From: Selaginella moellendorffii
Taxonomy: Eukaryota > Streptophyta > Lycopodiopsida > Selaginellales > Selaginellaceae
Assembly: GCF_000143415.4 (NCBI RefSeq)
Contig: NW_003314336.1
Span: forward strand, 501,417 to 565,416
DNA: 64,000 nt
Direction: 5' to 3'
The notes beneath the pieces were generated by a model that worked only from the letters and a program-made list of their open reading frames with translations, searched no databases and was not told the origin of the DNA. The position numbers and the translations under genes are program-made. Positions within the stretch are counted from its first letter, which is position 1, and every line of letters begins with the position of its first letter. Below, in pieces: positions 1 through 13,639 of this stretch.

Positions 1-2020
1 AATCGTGAGCGGCAGTGGAAGATCTCGCTGAGGCTCTTCTGGCAGATGCAACAGGATGGATCATCGCGGCCGGACAAGACGAGCTTCGTGGTTGCGATCT
101 CGGCGTGTAGCGAAACGCGGGATCTAGAGCAGGGAAAATCCATCCACGCGAGCTTCGCCGGGGTCAACGAGATAGAGACCGATGTGGCCGTGGCGTCAAC
201 GCTCGTCAACATGTATAACAAGTGTGGAGATCTCCCCCAGGCCTGCCGGATCTTCGCGAGAATGCCCGAGAAGAGCTTGGTCACCTGGAACATCATGATC
301 GCGGCCTACATCCACCATGGATTCCCGACCAAATCACTCCAGCTCCTCGATCAAATGCAGCTGGAAGGCATTCGCCCACAAAAGGTGCGCTTGTGTTCCT
401 GATCTTCCGTGATGACTTTCTCGTTTGACCCAATTCCAGGTGACTTTCATCAACAGCCTCAATGGCTGCTCGATCTTGGGCAAGCTGCGACCAGGCAAAA
501 CCATCCATTCCTGCGCTGCCGAGCAACGATTGATCGATCGAGACGTAGTTCTCTCCACCGCGCTTATCACCATGTACAGCAAGTGTGGCAGCGTCGACGA
601 GGCGAGAAAGATCTTCGATTCCATGGCTGGGGACGTTAAGAACACCATCTCCTGGAACGCGATGCTGGCGGGCTACGCCCAGAATTCCCGATCCAGCGAC
701 GCGATCCAGCTCTTCCGATCCATGGACCTGGAGGCGCAGTGTGATCCAAATTCCACCACCTTCGCGACGCTGCTGGATGCTTGCGGAGAGATCGCAAAGC
801 TGCGAGAGGGAGAGGCCGCGCACGATCGAATCGTCGCCACTGGGCTCTCGATCAACCTCGTGCTGGGCACTGCGATCGTGAGGATGTATAGCAAGTGTGG
901 CCGGATCGATCGAGCGCGCGAGCTCTTCGATCGGATCCGCGATGATCGAGGCAAGGAGGAGGATGTGGTGCTGTGGACGACGATGCTGGGGGGCTACTCC
1001 GATCGTGGCGATCACGCCGCGGCGCTGGAGCTCTTCCGGGAGATGAGGATCAAGCCCGACGCCATCGCGTTTGTGGCCGCGATTGACGCTTGCGCGAATG
1101 CCGGAAGCATTCGTGATGGCGAGGAGATCTTGGCTCGAATCCGCGGCTGTGGCTGCGAGAGCGACGATCGCGTGGGCACCGCGCTGTGCTACATGTTCGC
1201 CCAGTTTGGCCTCTTGGATCGCGCATCACAGATCTTCGATCGATTGGAGAGCAAGAGCGCGATCTCCTGGAACGCGATGCTGGGCGCGATGGCGGCGCAG
1301 GGGCTGGCTATCGAGGCGATGGAGCTCTTCCGGCGGATGCTGGGCGAGGGATCGCGGCCAGACGAGATCACATTCGCGGCGATGCTGGATTGCTTCGTGG
1401 GGCAGAGCTCGCTGGGCGAGGGGCGATTCGTACACGGCTTGATCGCCGAGAGTGGGAGAGATCGCGGTGTGTTCTTGGGCACCGCGCTCCTCAACATGTA
1501 TGGGAAATGCGGCAGCCTCGCCGATTCCATCGCCATCTTCGCCAATCTCTCGCATCGCAACACGATCTCTTGGAACGCGCTCATCGCCGCGCACGCGAGC
1601 AATGGCCGATTCCTCGAGAGCCTGGATCTCTTCCAGGAGCTCCAGAACGAGGGATTCCTGGCCAACACGATCACGTTCCAGAGCGTGATCGCGGCGTGCG
1701 GCCATGCCGGGCTCGCCGATCGGGGCTGCGATTACATGGTGCTCATGATCGAGGACCACGGGATTGTGCCGCTGCCGGAGCACTACGGGTGTATGATCGA
1801 TCTGCTGGGCCGCGCGGGTTGGCTGGGCGAGGCCGAGGATCTGGTGCTGCGAACGCCCCAAGAGGAGAGGGCTTTCAATGGAATGGCGCTGCTCAGTTCG
1901 TGTAGAACTCACGGCGATTTCGAGAGAGGGAGGCGCGTCGCGCAAATGCTGATGAAGATCGCGCCCGGCCGCACGGGCGCCTACGCATTGCTCTCTAACA
2001 TCTACGCTGGAGCCCGCTAG
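1..2020 (+). CDS. PLS-type pentatricopeptide repeat protein, 5' end beyond window
   Basis: PPR proteins bind organellar RNA, and PLS-class members usually act in plastid or mitochondrial RNA processing or editing. The frame is already open at base 1, so the start lies outside the window. A 55-nt phase-0 intron at 385-439 (GT...AG) joins two exons, 1-384 and 440-2020, restoring a motif that reads GIRPQ-K/VTFINSLNGC. About 654 residues are visible. They carry repeated PPR signatures such as ALITMYSKCGSVDEARKIFD, NTISWNAMLAGYAQN and LLNMYGKCGSL. The C-terminus has the E-region hallmarks HYGCMIDLLGRAGWLGEAEDL and ALLSNIYAGAR and then stops at TAG 2018-2020, so no E+ or DYW domain follows. Its RNA target cannot be read from the sequence. 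Family assignment is certain; the intron is very likely. Confidence 0.9.
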
Positions 2021-2160
2021 CCCTAACCCTAATCCTCCCAATCCTTGGCGCCAATTTTTTAATTGCCCTAGTTTGGCGGGGTTAAAGGTAGAAACTTTTT
2101 CTATTCTAGACCTTTAAAAGGTCGGAGATACCTCTGATTAGGGTTTATTCTAGGGTTTAG
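2021..2160 (+). promoter_or_regulatory. Telo-box-rich promoter/leader of LYSA
   Basis: The 140-nt gap between the PPR stop and the LYSA start holds two telomere-like units, CCCTAACCCTAA at 2021-2032, then TTAGGGTTTA at 2138-2147 and TAGGGTTTAG at 2151-2160, the last touching the ATG. Telo-boxes (AAACCCTAA) are known plant promoter/leader elements of housekeeping and translation-related genes. The gap also has to contain the end of the PPR transcript. Confidence 0.6.
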
Positions 2161-4012
<1,852 letters not shown>

Positions 4013-4204
4013 CCACCATCAGTCGCGGCTGCTGCTTCTTATTTTGCTGGAGAATTTTGGAGTGCTTTCTAGAAGGGTGGAAAAAACCTCGGTTCTTTGT
4101 AACCTCGTCGATGGAAAACCGTAAAACTTCTTCTTTTTCCTCTTTAAGGAAGCTCAGCCAAGCAGGAAAGTTTAGACTTCGCTCTTTGCGATCCTCGTGA
4201 AGAA

Positions 4205-7200
4205 CTAGCTCCTGTTATCAGCAAGCGGCTTGATGAGCTCCAAGATCTGGACGACCTCAGTCATTGACGGCCTGTTAGCAGGCACCGGTGACGTGCAAAC
4301 CAGCCCCAGCTTGATCAGCGTCATCACCTCCTCCTCGGGATACACCACCATTTTCGGGTCCACGCACAGCAGCGGCTTGCCATCGTCCGCCAGCGATCTC
4401 ACAAAGTCACACAGGATCACTACATCGTTCTCGAGATACTCCACCGGCGGCTTCCCAGTGATGAGCTCGAGCAGCACGACCCCGAAGCCATAGACATCGC
4501 ACTTCTCCGTCACCTTGAAGCTCTCGCAGCCACACTCCGGTGCCAGGTATCCCAGCGAGCTCTGGAGCTTGTTCATGACAACGAAGCGGTCCCTCGAGTG
4601 AAGCAGCTTGGCCAGGCCATAGTCGGACACCCGCGCGTTGAAGCCATCGTCCAGGAGAACGTTGCTCGACTTGAAGTTGTAGTGGATCACCCGCGGCCGA
4701 CACTTGTGGTGGAGGTAGCAGAGGCCCTGCGCGGCTCCCAGCGCCACCTTGAAGCGGAGCTCCCACGGAAGAACAGATTGCTCGTGGAGTTTGGAGTGGA
4801 GGTTTCCGTTCGGGACGAAGTCGTAGATGAGCAGCTGCAGCTTTGGAGTGAAGTAGTACCCCTGGAAGTTGACAAGGTTCTCGTGCTGGATCTTCCCGAG
4901 GAACTGGACGCGCTTCTCAAACTCGTCCTGCGTTTCTACCATTCCTGGAACGCTCAGCTTCTTCACCGCCACTGTTCTTCCCGCGGCCAGCGTCGCCTTG
5001 TACACGGTTCCAAAGCCTCCTCGGCCGATCTCCGAGTTCTTGTTGAGCAGCGCCTGGGCGGTCGGGAGGAGATCCTCGTCGCGGCTGTCCGAGTCGTCCG
5101 TGAACATGACGAGCTTTCCAATGGCGAGATCTTCGCTGGGAGATGATCCAGGGAGGCTGTCCACGACGTAGAAGCTGGCTCGCGGCCTGGGATGGCTCCG
5201 AAGATTGAGGAGGCTGACGACGACGATGCCGAGAGCTATCACCGCGGCGGCCGAGATGGCGATGATGGCCGAGACGCTGAGAACGATCTTGCTCGAGGGT
5301 GGTGAACGGTGGTCTGAGGATGAGATGATCGGGTCTGGGGTGGTGGTGGCGTTTGGGTTGAGGACGATCGGTTTTGGGATTGCGGGGCAGGCGATGCTGA
5401 GCGAGGCACCGCAAAGATGAGCGTTTCCAGCGAAGGAGCTCGGATCTAGCAGTGGAAAAGCTCCATCGCTTGGAATGGGGCCGGCGAGAGAGTTGTGCGA
5501 GACGTTGAAGAGCGAGAGGTTTTGGAGCTGGGCGAAGCTTGTTGGGATCTGTCCGGTGAGATGGTTTGATGATAGATCCAAGCTCTGGAGGCTGCTCAGA
5601 TCGGCGAGCTCGACGGGTATTCCTCCAGTTAAGTTGTTTTGCGAGAGATCCCTGCATGGACAAGAAACTTACGTGAAACTCTGTCTAGGTGGCAAACGCG
5701 AAGAACACTTACAGGTATCGCAGAGAGGAGCAGTTTCCAAGCTCCTCAGGAATGATTCCAACTAGAGCGTTGTCATCCAGCTTGAGAGTTTCCAGCGATG
5801 GAGAGCCGCCAAAGCTTCTGGGGATGTATCCTGTGAGGAAGTTACTGCCGAGGTCGAGGCTGCTCAGCTCGGACAGTCCAGCGACGAGTTCTTCCGGAAT
5901 GTTGCCCGACAGCCCGTTTTGTCCCAGATTCAAGCTTCTCAAGTGCTGGCAGCCGGAAACCTGCGGTGGGATCTCGCCCTCGAGAGAGTTTCTCGACAAA
6001 TCCAAGCTCTGGATGACTTTGCAAGCGCTGGACGAGTTTGACGACGAGAGAGCCGCGGGGAGGCCTCCAGAGAAGCTGTTCATGGCGAGAGCCAAGCTTT
6101 CCAGCTCCAGCTCGAAGATCTCGTCAGGGATGGCGCCGGAGAAGTTGTTGCTGCTCAAGTCGATGGTGGAGAGGTTGAAGCATCCGCCCAAGGTTGGCGG
6201 AAGAGCTCCTTGGAGATTGTTGTTGTGGAGGTAGAGCCTCCGCAGCGCCTTCATGGAGCCGATGGAAGATGGCAGCGTCCCTCCCAGATCGTTCTCCGCG
6301 AGGTTGAGCTCCTGGAGCTCCGGAAAGCCAGTGACGATCCACTCGGGCACGCCACCAGAGAAAGAGTTCCCAGGCAAGCGAAGAACTTCCAGCCGCGACA
6401 AGCTCTCGAGGAAGGACGGGATTTCTCCGGACAGGAGGTTATAGCTCAGATCCAAGCTCACCAGCATTTGACACTGGCCAAGCTCCGGAGGGATCTCCCC
6501 GCTCAACGAGTTGTGCGAGAGGTCGAGTGAGCTCAGCCGGGACAGCGATCCAACTCCGGCTGGGATGGAGCCCGAGAGCCGGTTCTCGGACGCTCCCAGA
6601 GCTTCCAAGCTCTCGCAGCTGGCGATGGAGTCCGGGAGATCGCCCTCGAGCTGGTTCCCGGAGAGAAACACGTACCTCAGGGACTTGGAACAATTGGCGA
6701 AGAGCTCGGGTGGCACGCTCCCGGAAAAAGAGTTCTGGGAGACGTCGAGGAGGGAGAGGAGCTCCAAACTGGCGAGGCTGGCTCCAGGGAGGGGACCCGA
6801 GAGAGCGTTGTGGCTCAAGCTCAGGTTTCGCAAGGATTTGAGCACGCGAATCTGCGGAGAGATGGATCCGGAGAGATTGTTCCTGGCGAGCGAGAGGACC
6901 TGGAGGTGGTCGAGCTTGAGGAGGCCCCGTCCCAGCGGTCCCGAGAGCTCGAGGCCATCGAGCGTGACTTGGGTGACTCTCCCGGATTGTGGGCTACACT
7001 GGATCCCGGTCCAGTTGCACGGGCTCGCCGAATCCTCGCTCCAGGAGGCCAGCGCTCGTCGTGGGTCGTGAAGATCCGCCTTGAAGACGATGAGTCCCAG
7101 CACATCATCGTTCCAGGGAAGAACAATATCGGAGCTCTCAACCGGTAAAGCCAGGGAAAGGAAGAACACCACCACCACCACCACCACCATATCCAGTCTT

Positions 7201-7211
7201 GCTTCCATCAA
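4205..7211 (-). CDS. LRR receptor-like (pseudo)kinase of the IRK/PXC2 type
   Basis: Plasma-membrane receptor with an extracellular LRR domain and an intracellular kinase-like domain. Exons are complement(5713-7211) and complement(4205-5651), with a 61-nt intron; the spliced protein is 981 aa. It has a signal peptide (MMEARLDM, a run of Val, LSLALPVESS), an LRR N-cap (LGLIVFKADLHDP, PCNWTGIQC), about 20 LRRs, a TM helix near residues 620-645 (IVLSVSAIIAISAAAVIALG) and a kinase domain from about 700. The Gly loop (GRGGFGTVYKA) and the VAVKKL lysine are kept. The catalytic HRD is HYN (VIHYNFKSSN) and DFG is DYG. HYN/DYG with DVYGFGVVLLELITGK and PVEYLENDVV match the Arabidopsis IRK/PXC2 group from memory; these are expected to be weak or non-catalytic kinases. 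The exact orthologue is not resolved. Confidence 0.88.
7167..7189. repeat. (CAC)n trinucleotide microsatellite inside the signal peptide codons
   Basis: About 7.5 CAC units on the + strand. On the coding strand they read GTG and encode the Val run of the receptor kinase signal peptide, so length change would alter the hydrophobic core by whole residues. Confidence 0.9.
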
Positions 7212-9300
7212 TCTATCCTCTCTTTTCCGCTAGAGATCGTGTTCTTGGATCCCTGCGCGATGACCCATTAGCGAGAGAAGCTCTCGATCTCTCAATGCAA
7301 CAGCGCCACCACCGCCATGGATCCAACGAGAAAGTGTGAAGAAAAAACACTAGAAATCTATGCTATCCACGACGAGAGAGCTTCCGATCCTCTCCTCCTC
7401 CTTTCAACTTCCAGGGCAGTCAACTCGCGACGAGAAAAAAAAGTTTAAAAAGGAAGTTTTGCGTGACCCCACAATGCAAAAACTCTCGCGGGAGGAAGCA
7501 TGTAACCATGGCGAGATCCAAGATCAGTGGAAGGGATCATGGTGGAGCATTTAAAGAACTTTGGATGGATGGATTGATTGATAGATAGGGCTTTGGATGC
7601 CACTGCTCTCTCTCGATGGATCGATCTATTATCAGTGACAGTGTAGGTGGGGACCTCTTTAACCTGGTATGCGAGTGCTGGCTTGGCTATGGCGTGGCTG
7701 GCACCATCCACAAGTCTGGAAAAGCCTTAACGCCGCCACAAATGCACGACGAGAGACCCACCACCCGTCCTGAAAGCGAAAACTGCTAAACTCTTCTAAG
7801 CTGCGCTCAAAGCAAAGAAGCTGGAAAACCAAGCAAACGAACATGCTATGATCAAGCAAATAAGAGAAACACTTGGAAGGAATCTTTTAGAGCAGATCGA
7901 GGACAAACTTGCAAGCTTGGAAGTAAGATCGATTAGAGAACGAAAAGGATAGGATAGAAGAGAGAGAGAAAGATTTTAAAACCTCTGATCATTCCGGACA
8001 AAGCGTCTGGACAAAAGCAACACGCATTGACAGAATCTACTAACAATCGTCGAGAAAGCAGCGAGATTCTCTTCGCAGTACGCACCTCAAAACTCGAGAT
8101 TCAAGGGGTAAATTGTTCCTTTTTCAACCTTATTGAAGCGGCAGGGGATTTTTAATCTTTTGTTCACAGATTTTCACAGTGACTCTTGTCCCCCGTGTCG
8201 CGTCTCGCCGCCAGCTTCACTGTTTTCTTTCCCGAGAGCACCGCTTCTCCTCAGACGAACCCCGTGACAAGTCTAGGAATTTACAGACGTAGAACATATG
8301 AGGAGAATATAAGTTCAAATAATTCTTTAGTAATTAATCTAATCTTTACGTTTAGAGCTCACGAGACATTTCGAGTTTTCGTGTGTTGTGGCAGTAAGAA
8401 CCTCAACTCGTGATAACGCGTGATTACCTCGTTGGCAAGGCAAAGAGATTGAAACCTTCTATGCTTCTTTCTTTGGAGCTCGATCTCCTAATCGCCAATA
8501 TATAGGTATCTTGGTCTGTTTACATGTGATCATGGTTCTAAGTGTAAAGATTGCTCTAGAGTGAAAAAAAAGGGGAGCATGTGATCTGGATCTCGTTTAC
8601 TTGGGCAAAGTCATTTGCAACACTATCAAACTAGTGACAGATGCAATATGGCCTCCATCTCAATCTTACTCGCAACGTATGATGATTCAGGTTTAGCTTA
8701 CCAAGTAAAAATATGGATGCAAACTTTGCATGCGCACACACAGATTGATTTATATATATATATATATGCAATGTGCTTCTTCCAGCCTTGCTGTTGTGCC
8801 CAACTCTCATTGCCCATGCAAACATCAATAAAAATTTCCCAGAAGCATGGCAACCGAACATGCTCCCCACCATTGTAGATATATTATATTATTTATTATT
8901 ATCTATACTACTTTAGACTAGCTTGCAGGTTGGCAACAAGTACATAAATACAATTTTCACATAAATAAATTAAAAATAAGAAACAACTTCAACTTTCCAA
9001 ACATTTATCATCAAATTTAAAGTTAGATATTTTCATTTTATTTTTATTTTTATTTAAAATTAAATGTTTTATATTTTATAAACACTAGATTAAATATCAA
9101 CTATTAGAATAAACTAAAATATGCTAGAAAGTGTTTAGGAATTTTTATAAATTATAAATACATGATTAATTTAAATGAATAACAACCAAAATCCCAGAGT
9201 ATCCAAGCATATTTTAAGTATAATACCATTATTAAGAAAACTAAATATTGCTGCATACAACACATTTTAAAATATATATAATATTTTCAAGTATATTTAC
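7212..9300. other. Intergenic region, receptor-kinase promoter side
   Basis: About 2.1 kb without a convincing gene. 7212-7450 is the presumed promoter/leader of the receptor kinase on the minus strand. 7450-8880 has mixed composition and only short open frames without recognisable domains. There is a (TA)n tract at about 8751-8766. From about 8880 the DNA becomes very AT-rich, with many TTTATAA/TTATAAA words; this is the left flank of the Dof repeat array. I see no RNA gene. Confidence 0.6.
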
Positions 9301-10719
9301 AAATTAGGAGCTTTTGCTGAATATGGGCATCTGATGCAAGGGAGGACCAAATTTCTTCATGGATTCTCCATGACTGGTTTGTACAATCACCAAAGATTTC
9401 TTACAGTTAGAAGGAAGCAGAGTAGCTCTGGTCCTTGCCCTCGTAGATTTGATGTGCCTGGCAAATGCTGGCAGTGTGCTCCAGCAATCCATCTAGCATG
9501 GTGGTGCTTGAGGATAGGCAGCAGAAATGCCTGATGACGAGGGTGTTCTAGTCAGTCCTTGGCCACCATTTTAGTTCTCCGATTGAGGGGGTGTTGAACT
9601 TTATCCAAAAGTAAAATAAGGATTATAAACTGATTATGTTATGTTAGAATATGCTCAAACCACAAACTAAAATATTGCTTAATTTGCTTATCTTCTTTAG
9701 AAGTGGATATATTCTAAGTATATGCTCTCTAGATCCATATTTCTAAAAAACATTGCTACACATTATATGTAACAATGCTTGATTTTCTTAATAGTAGTGT
9801 TATTCTTATTTATTAATCTAATTGATTAAATAAATTTTATAATTATAAGCATGTTTGTAATTTATAAAAACAAGATTAATCTTATTGTATATCAACCATT
9901 AGATGATAGAATAAAAAAGAATATACTAGAAAGGGTTAAAAAAGCTTATAAATTATAAATATAAAATTAATCTAAATGAATAACACTTGCTTACATGAAA
10001 GTGTTGTCACAGCTGTAGCTCCCCTAAAAGTATGTTGTAGTACTGGTGGAAGTCACACATTCCAAGTCTGGATGCTGTTAATTACATTCTAGGGTGATGA
10101 TTTTATTTTAAATGTTCTTGCTCCTTGTTCTCTCATTCTCTTCTTCAGTTGTCCCAGTGGTCTCATGCCTACAGCAAGACCCTCCAAAAACATGTATTAG
10201 TGACAAGTAGAAACGATTGTAATAGCATAACTGGCATTTTACTGACTAGCTTTGTTGTCAAGTTTCCATGTTTTTCTTGCACCCACAAAGAGACCCGGAT
10301 AGTGACCACTGGCAATACCATTGCATCAATCTTCCCTTTTGTTATCAAAACAACATTACAAGAGCACTAAAGGTCGCGATTATGTGCTTTTGGAAAGTTT
10401 AATCTCCTTGAAAAAAGGTTTTTTTGGCAAATTCGCCACACATACTCTCCTAACCGCTCAGTCTTCGCTTGCGAAATTCCTCTCAGATCGCTGTGTCTTT
10501 GCTTGAGTTCCCGAAATTCCTCTGAGCTCCTCATAAATGTTGGCAAGTACATGTTATTAAAAGCACAAAACATAGAATATCTAAACAGTGAAACGACAGT
10601 GGTTGCCTCCTCCGTGAGAAGCCCCCTTGAGAACCCTAGTATCACAATCTCTGTAGATCTGTGACAACAAGGGAAATCCATTTCTCAAGAGGAGAAAACT
10701 AAGAAGTGTTTCTTACCTC

Positions 10720-11047
10720 GCCATGCCATCTTCTAAAGCACGGAGTTTGACAAGTTTGCCTATCCAAACTAGCGCAAGCTTTCAACGCAGCCACAAAGGT
10801 GAGAAAACGGATCGTTCCATGAATGGAAACAGCTCGACTCGAGAACCAAGCCCGTGCGCTCCGTATCCAAGCATCAAACTGTTCCATGACACAGTCGAAA
10901 AATCCAGTGCCCTGTCGAACACTCCGCGAGCGTGCACACTCGGCACGGGCTCGGCACACATGCGAATCACAACCGCTCGGATTTTCACCGACTCAAACTT
11001 GATCACGCGTTTCTTCTCAGTCGCATCATCCAGTACGCTATGCATCT
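10720..11047 (-). pseudogene. PPR pseudogene relic, unit 1
   Basis: The minus strand reads PPR-like text in two frames. One frame (10782-11045) has RGVFDRALDFSTVSWNSLM and LGYGAHGLGSRVELFPFM; a second continues with TFVAALKACASLDRQT. The frame break and the lack of any flanking PPR motifs make it a relic of one or two repeats. It sits about 110 bp upstream of the Dof gene, on the opposite strand. Confidence 0.7.
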
Positions 11048-11121
11048 TTCAGCGCTCTAGACTACCTTAAACCGCACGGAATCTACGATGTTTAAGCTAA
11101 CCCAGCCTTTACTTTAGTGCA

Positions 11122-11131
11122 TATATAAATA
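11122..11131 (+). promoter_or_regulatory. TATA box of Dof gene 1
   Basis: TATATAAATA lies 39 nt before the ATG. The same element lies 43 nt before the ATG in copies 2 (14409-14418) and 3 (17583-17592), inside a block conserved in all three (CTTTACTTTAGTGCATA...). A TSS about 30 nt downstream would leave a leader of only about 10 nt. Confidence 0.6.
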
Positions 11132-11160
11132 AGGTCAAGTCCTTTAGGGTCATACGAGCT

Positions 11161-11916
11161 ATGGCGAGAGGAAGCAAGAGAAGTAGAGAAGACGATGGTA
11201 TCATGGTGCTGACAAAGAAGCGTCGACTGAGAAGCGAGAGGGCTTGCAAGCTCACGGCCCAAGAGGTGAGGGATCAAAACTTGTACGGCGTGTGGGAGCA
11301 CCACGACCTTCCGGACAACGTGTACCAGTGCCCAAGGTGCCAATCTTACAACACGCGGTTCGATTACTACAACAACGAGAAGAGTACTGGCAAGCGTGAC
11401 CAGCCGCGCTACGTTTGTAGGTCGTGCAAGGGAAAATGGACACAAGGTGGCAAGGTAAGGGACGTATCGCTATCGCCCACCGGTGGAAATAAGAGAACTT
11501 TAAAGAGCCATGGGGGAGACAAGATCACTCCAGTCGTCCAGGAAGTAGGAGAACCATCTCAAGTTATGGGTGATTGTGTTGCGGGTTTTGATCAAACTAC
11601 TTATTGGGAGCAAGGTCATGGTGTTGGTGATTGTGCCCAACCTTTATCTCACGAGGCTTTTGATCAAAACAGTTATTGGGAGCTTCTGCCAGGCTTGGGT
11701 CAAGGGCCTGTTGGTGATTGTGTGCAAGAAGAGTTTGCTCAAACTAGCGAGCTTGGCGATGGAGTGTTTGCTGATCAAGTTAGTCAGGAGTTTGTTGGTG
11801 GGGTTCAAGGTGGAGATGTGCAAACCAATTGCTGGGGGCAACCTCAAGAATTCAATGATGTGTTTCTTGATATTGAGGGATTTTTGGCAGACCTGCCAGA
11901 AATACAAGCTTGCTGA
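11161..11916 (+). CDS. Divergent Dof-type zinc-finger protein, copy 1
   Basis: Probable nuclear DNA-binding transcription factor, 251 aa, intronless. A basic stretch (TKKRRLRSER, about residues 17-26) may be an NLS. Residues about 57-103 match the Dof finger: CPRCQSYNTRF.YYNN, QPRY.CRSCKGKWTQGGKVRDV. Two departures from the family: the spacing is C-x2-C-x25-C-x2-C rather than C-x2-C-x21-C-x2-C (extra residues around STGKRD), and the usual FCYYNN is FDYYNN. The C-terminal half is acidic, Gln-rich and made of modules beginning GDC (GDCVAGFDQTTYWE, GDCAQPLSHEAFDQNSYWE, GDCVQEEFAQTSELGDG), ending DVFLDIEGFLADLPEIQAC. That resembles an activation region (inference). It is one of three tandem paralogues. 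Dof-family membership is likely; function is unknown. Confidence 0.82.
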   Translation: MARGSKRSREDDGIMVLTKKRRLRSERACKLTAQEVRDQNLYGVWEHHDLPDNVYQCPRCQSYNTRFDYYNNEKSTGKRDQPRYVCRSCKGKWTQGGKVRDVSLSPTGGNKRTLKSHGGDKITPVVQEVGEPSQVMGDCVAGFDQTTYWEQGHGVGDCAQPLSHEAFDQNSYWELLPGLGQGPVGDCVQEEFAQTSELGDGVFADQVSQEFVGGVQGGDVQTNCWGQPQEFNDVFLDIEGFLADLPEIQAC

Positions 11917-12000
11917 TTCATGGAAATTTTTGTCAAAAGCCCTTATATATAGTTGCCAATTTTTTCAGAACTTTTGGTTTGCTTAATTAAACTTGTAGGG

Positions 12001-12462
12001 GTAATGAATATATCTAGAATATACTTGAATTTTCTGGGATATTCTACCATTTAACAGTTGTTATTAATTTATATTTAATCTTGAATTTATAATTTATAAA
12101 CACATTTATAAATTATAAACATCCATTTGATCAACTAGATTAAAATTTTGCTATGCATTGCATGCAGCAAAGCTTGGTTTGCTTAATAATAATGCTTATT
12201 ATTTATTAATTATATTGATCAATTGGAAGGTTATGATTATAACATGTTTATAATTTATAAACACAAGATTAAATATCAACTTTCAGAATAAATTAGAATA
12301 TGCTAAAAAGTGTTTAAGAATGTTTATAAATTATAAATAATTAAATAGTAGAATATTCCAGAGTATCCAAGCATATTCTAAGTACATTCACTACCACTAG
12401 GAATAATACTATTATTAAGCAAACTAAATATTACTGCATGCAACACACATTTAAAAATATAC
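12001..12462. repeat. AT-rich palindromic spacer of the Dof array
   Basis: Very AT-rich DNA with recurring TTTATAATTTATAAAC and TTTATAAATTATAAAC words in inverted orientation. The same block follows Dof copy 2 (about 15290-15880), and related words occur at 8880-9300 and 9600-10000. No coding potential is visible. It could be remnants of an AT-rich MITE, but I see no defined terminal repeats. Confidence 0.6.
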
Positions 12463-13639
12463 AAATTAGGAGTTTTTTGCTGAACATGGGCATCTGATGC
12501 GAGGGAGGACCAAATTTCTCACCCCAGGATTCTCCATGACTGGTTTGTAGGACTGAGTAGAACACCCTTGTCGTCAGGCATTTCTGCCTCCTGTCCTCAA
12601 GCACCACCATACTAGATGGATTGCTGGAGCACACTGCCAGCATTTGCCAGGCACATCAAATCTTCTACCTGGTCAGCCTGAGGGCAAGGACCGGAGCTAC
12701 TCTGCTTCCTTCTACCTGTAAGAAATCTTTAGTGATCCATTCTAGTTCTCCGATTTTGAACTTTATCCAAAAGTAAAATAGACTGAGCGGTAGCCAAAAA
12801 AACTAAACTCCTCTTTTTTCAAGGAGATCAAACTTTCCAAAAGCAATCACGAACTTTAGTGCTTTTATAATGTTGTTTTGATAACAAAAGGGAAGATTGG
12901 TGCAGGTACCCGCACTATCAGGGTCTCTTGTGGACTGACAACAAAGCTAGTCACTAAAATGCTAATAATGCTATTACAATCGTTCCTACTTGTCACTAAT
13001 ACATGTTTTTAGAGGGTCTTGCTGGAGGCATGAGACCACTGGGACAACTGACGAAGAAAATGAGAGAACAAGGAGCAAGAACATTGAAAATAAACTCATC
13101 ACCCTAGAATGTAATTAACGGCATCCAGACTTGGAATGTGTGACTTCTACCAGTAGTACAACATACTTTTGCCCTGTCCCTACCAACACCACGATAGGGG
13201 AGCTACAGCTCTGACAACACTCTCATGTTTTTTAGGTCATTTGGGAGAATATGGATCTAGAGAGCATATACTTAGAATATATCTAGTTTGTGGTTTCTAT
13301 ATTCTAACATAACATAATCTTGAGTTCCCGAAATTCCTCTGAGCTCCTAGCAAGTACATGTAATTAAAAGCACAAAACATAGAATATCTAAAAGTGAAGC
13401 GACAGTGGTTGCCTCCTCCGTCACAAGCCGCCTTGAGAGATCTGTGACAACAAGGGAAATCCATTTCTCAAGAGGAGAAAACTAAGAAGTGTTTCTTACC
13501 TCGTCAAGTTCTTCTACGTTTGGCTCCCCAGACGAGTCTTCGATCATTTCCTGGAGACCAGGAATAAGAGTTTGCCTCACAAGTCACCATGTTGAAAGGA
13601 TGAGCACTCGTGACTCCTTTCAGCTCCGTCCGAAAGAAG

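Larger units (their letters stand above)
9301..12462 (+). repeat. Dof tandem repeat, unit 1
   Basis: Unit boundaries are set at the shared word AAATTAGGAG (9301, 12463, 15881), an arbitrary but consistent anchor. The order is a segment around 9330-9560, AT-rich DNA, a PPR relic (10720-11047) and the Dof gene (11161-11916). Relative to units 2 and 3, the block at about 9383-9557 is inverted, while the PPR relic is contiguous on the minus strand. Period to the next unit is 3162 bp. Confidence 0.85.

Noticed and set aside
293-1015. 240-aa antisense frame across the first PPR gene
   Set aside because: High-GC mirror frame of a real exon; low-complexity text with no domain.
1186-1905. 239-aa alternative frame inside the first PPR gene
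   Set aside because: Arg/Gly-rich shadow frame; the PPR motifs lie in the frame ending at 2020.
2021-2032. CCCTAACCCTAA as a telomere end or interstitial telomere
   Set aside because: Only two units, with similar boxes at other promoters in the window; a telo-box is the simpler reading.
8631-8878. Overlapping 80-aa frames around the (TA)n tract
   Set aside because: No domain, low complexity, both strands open by chance.
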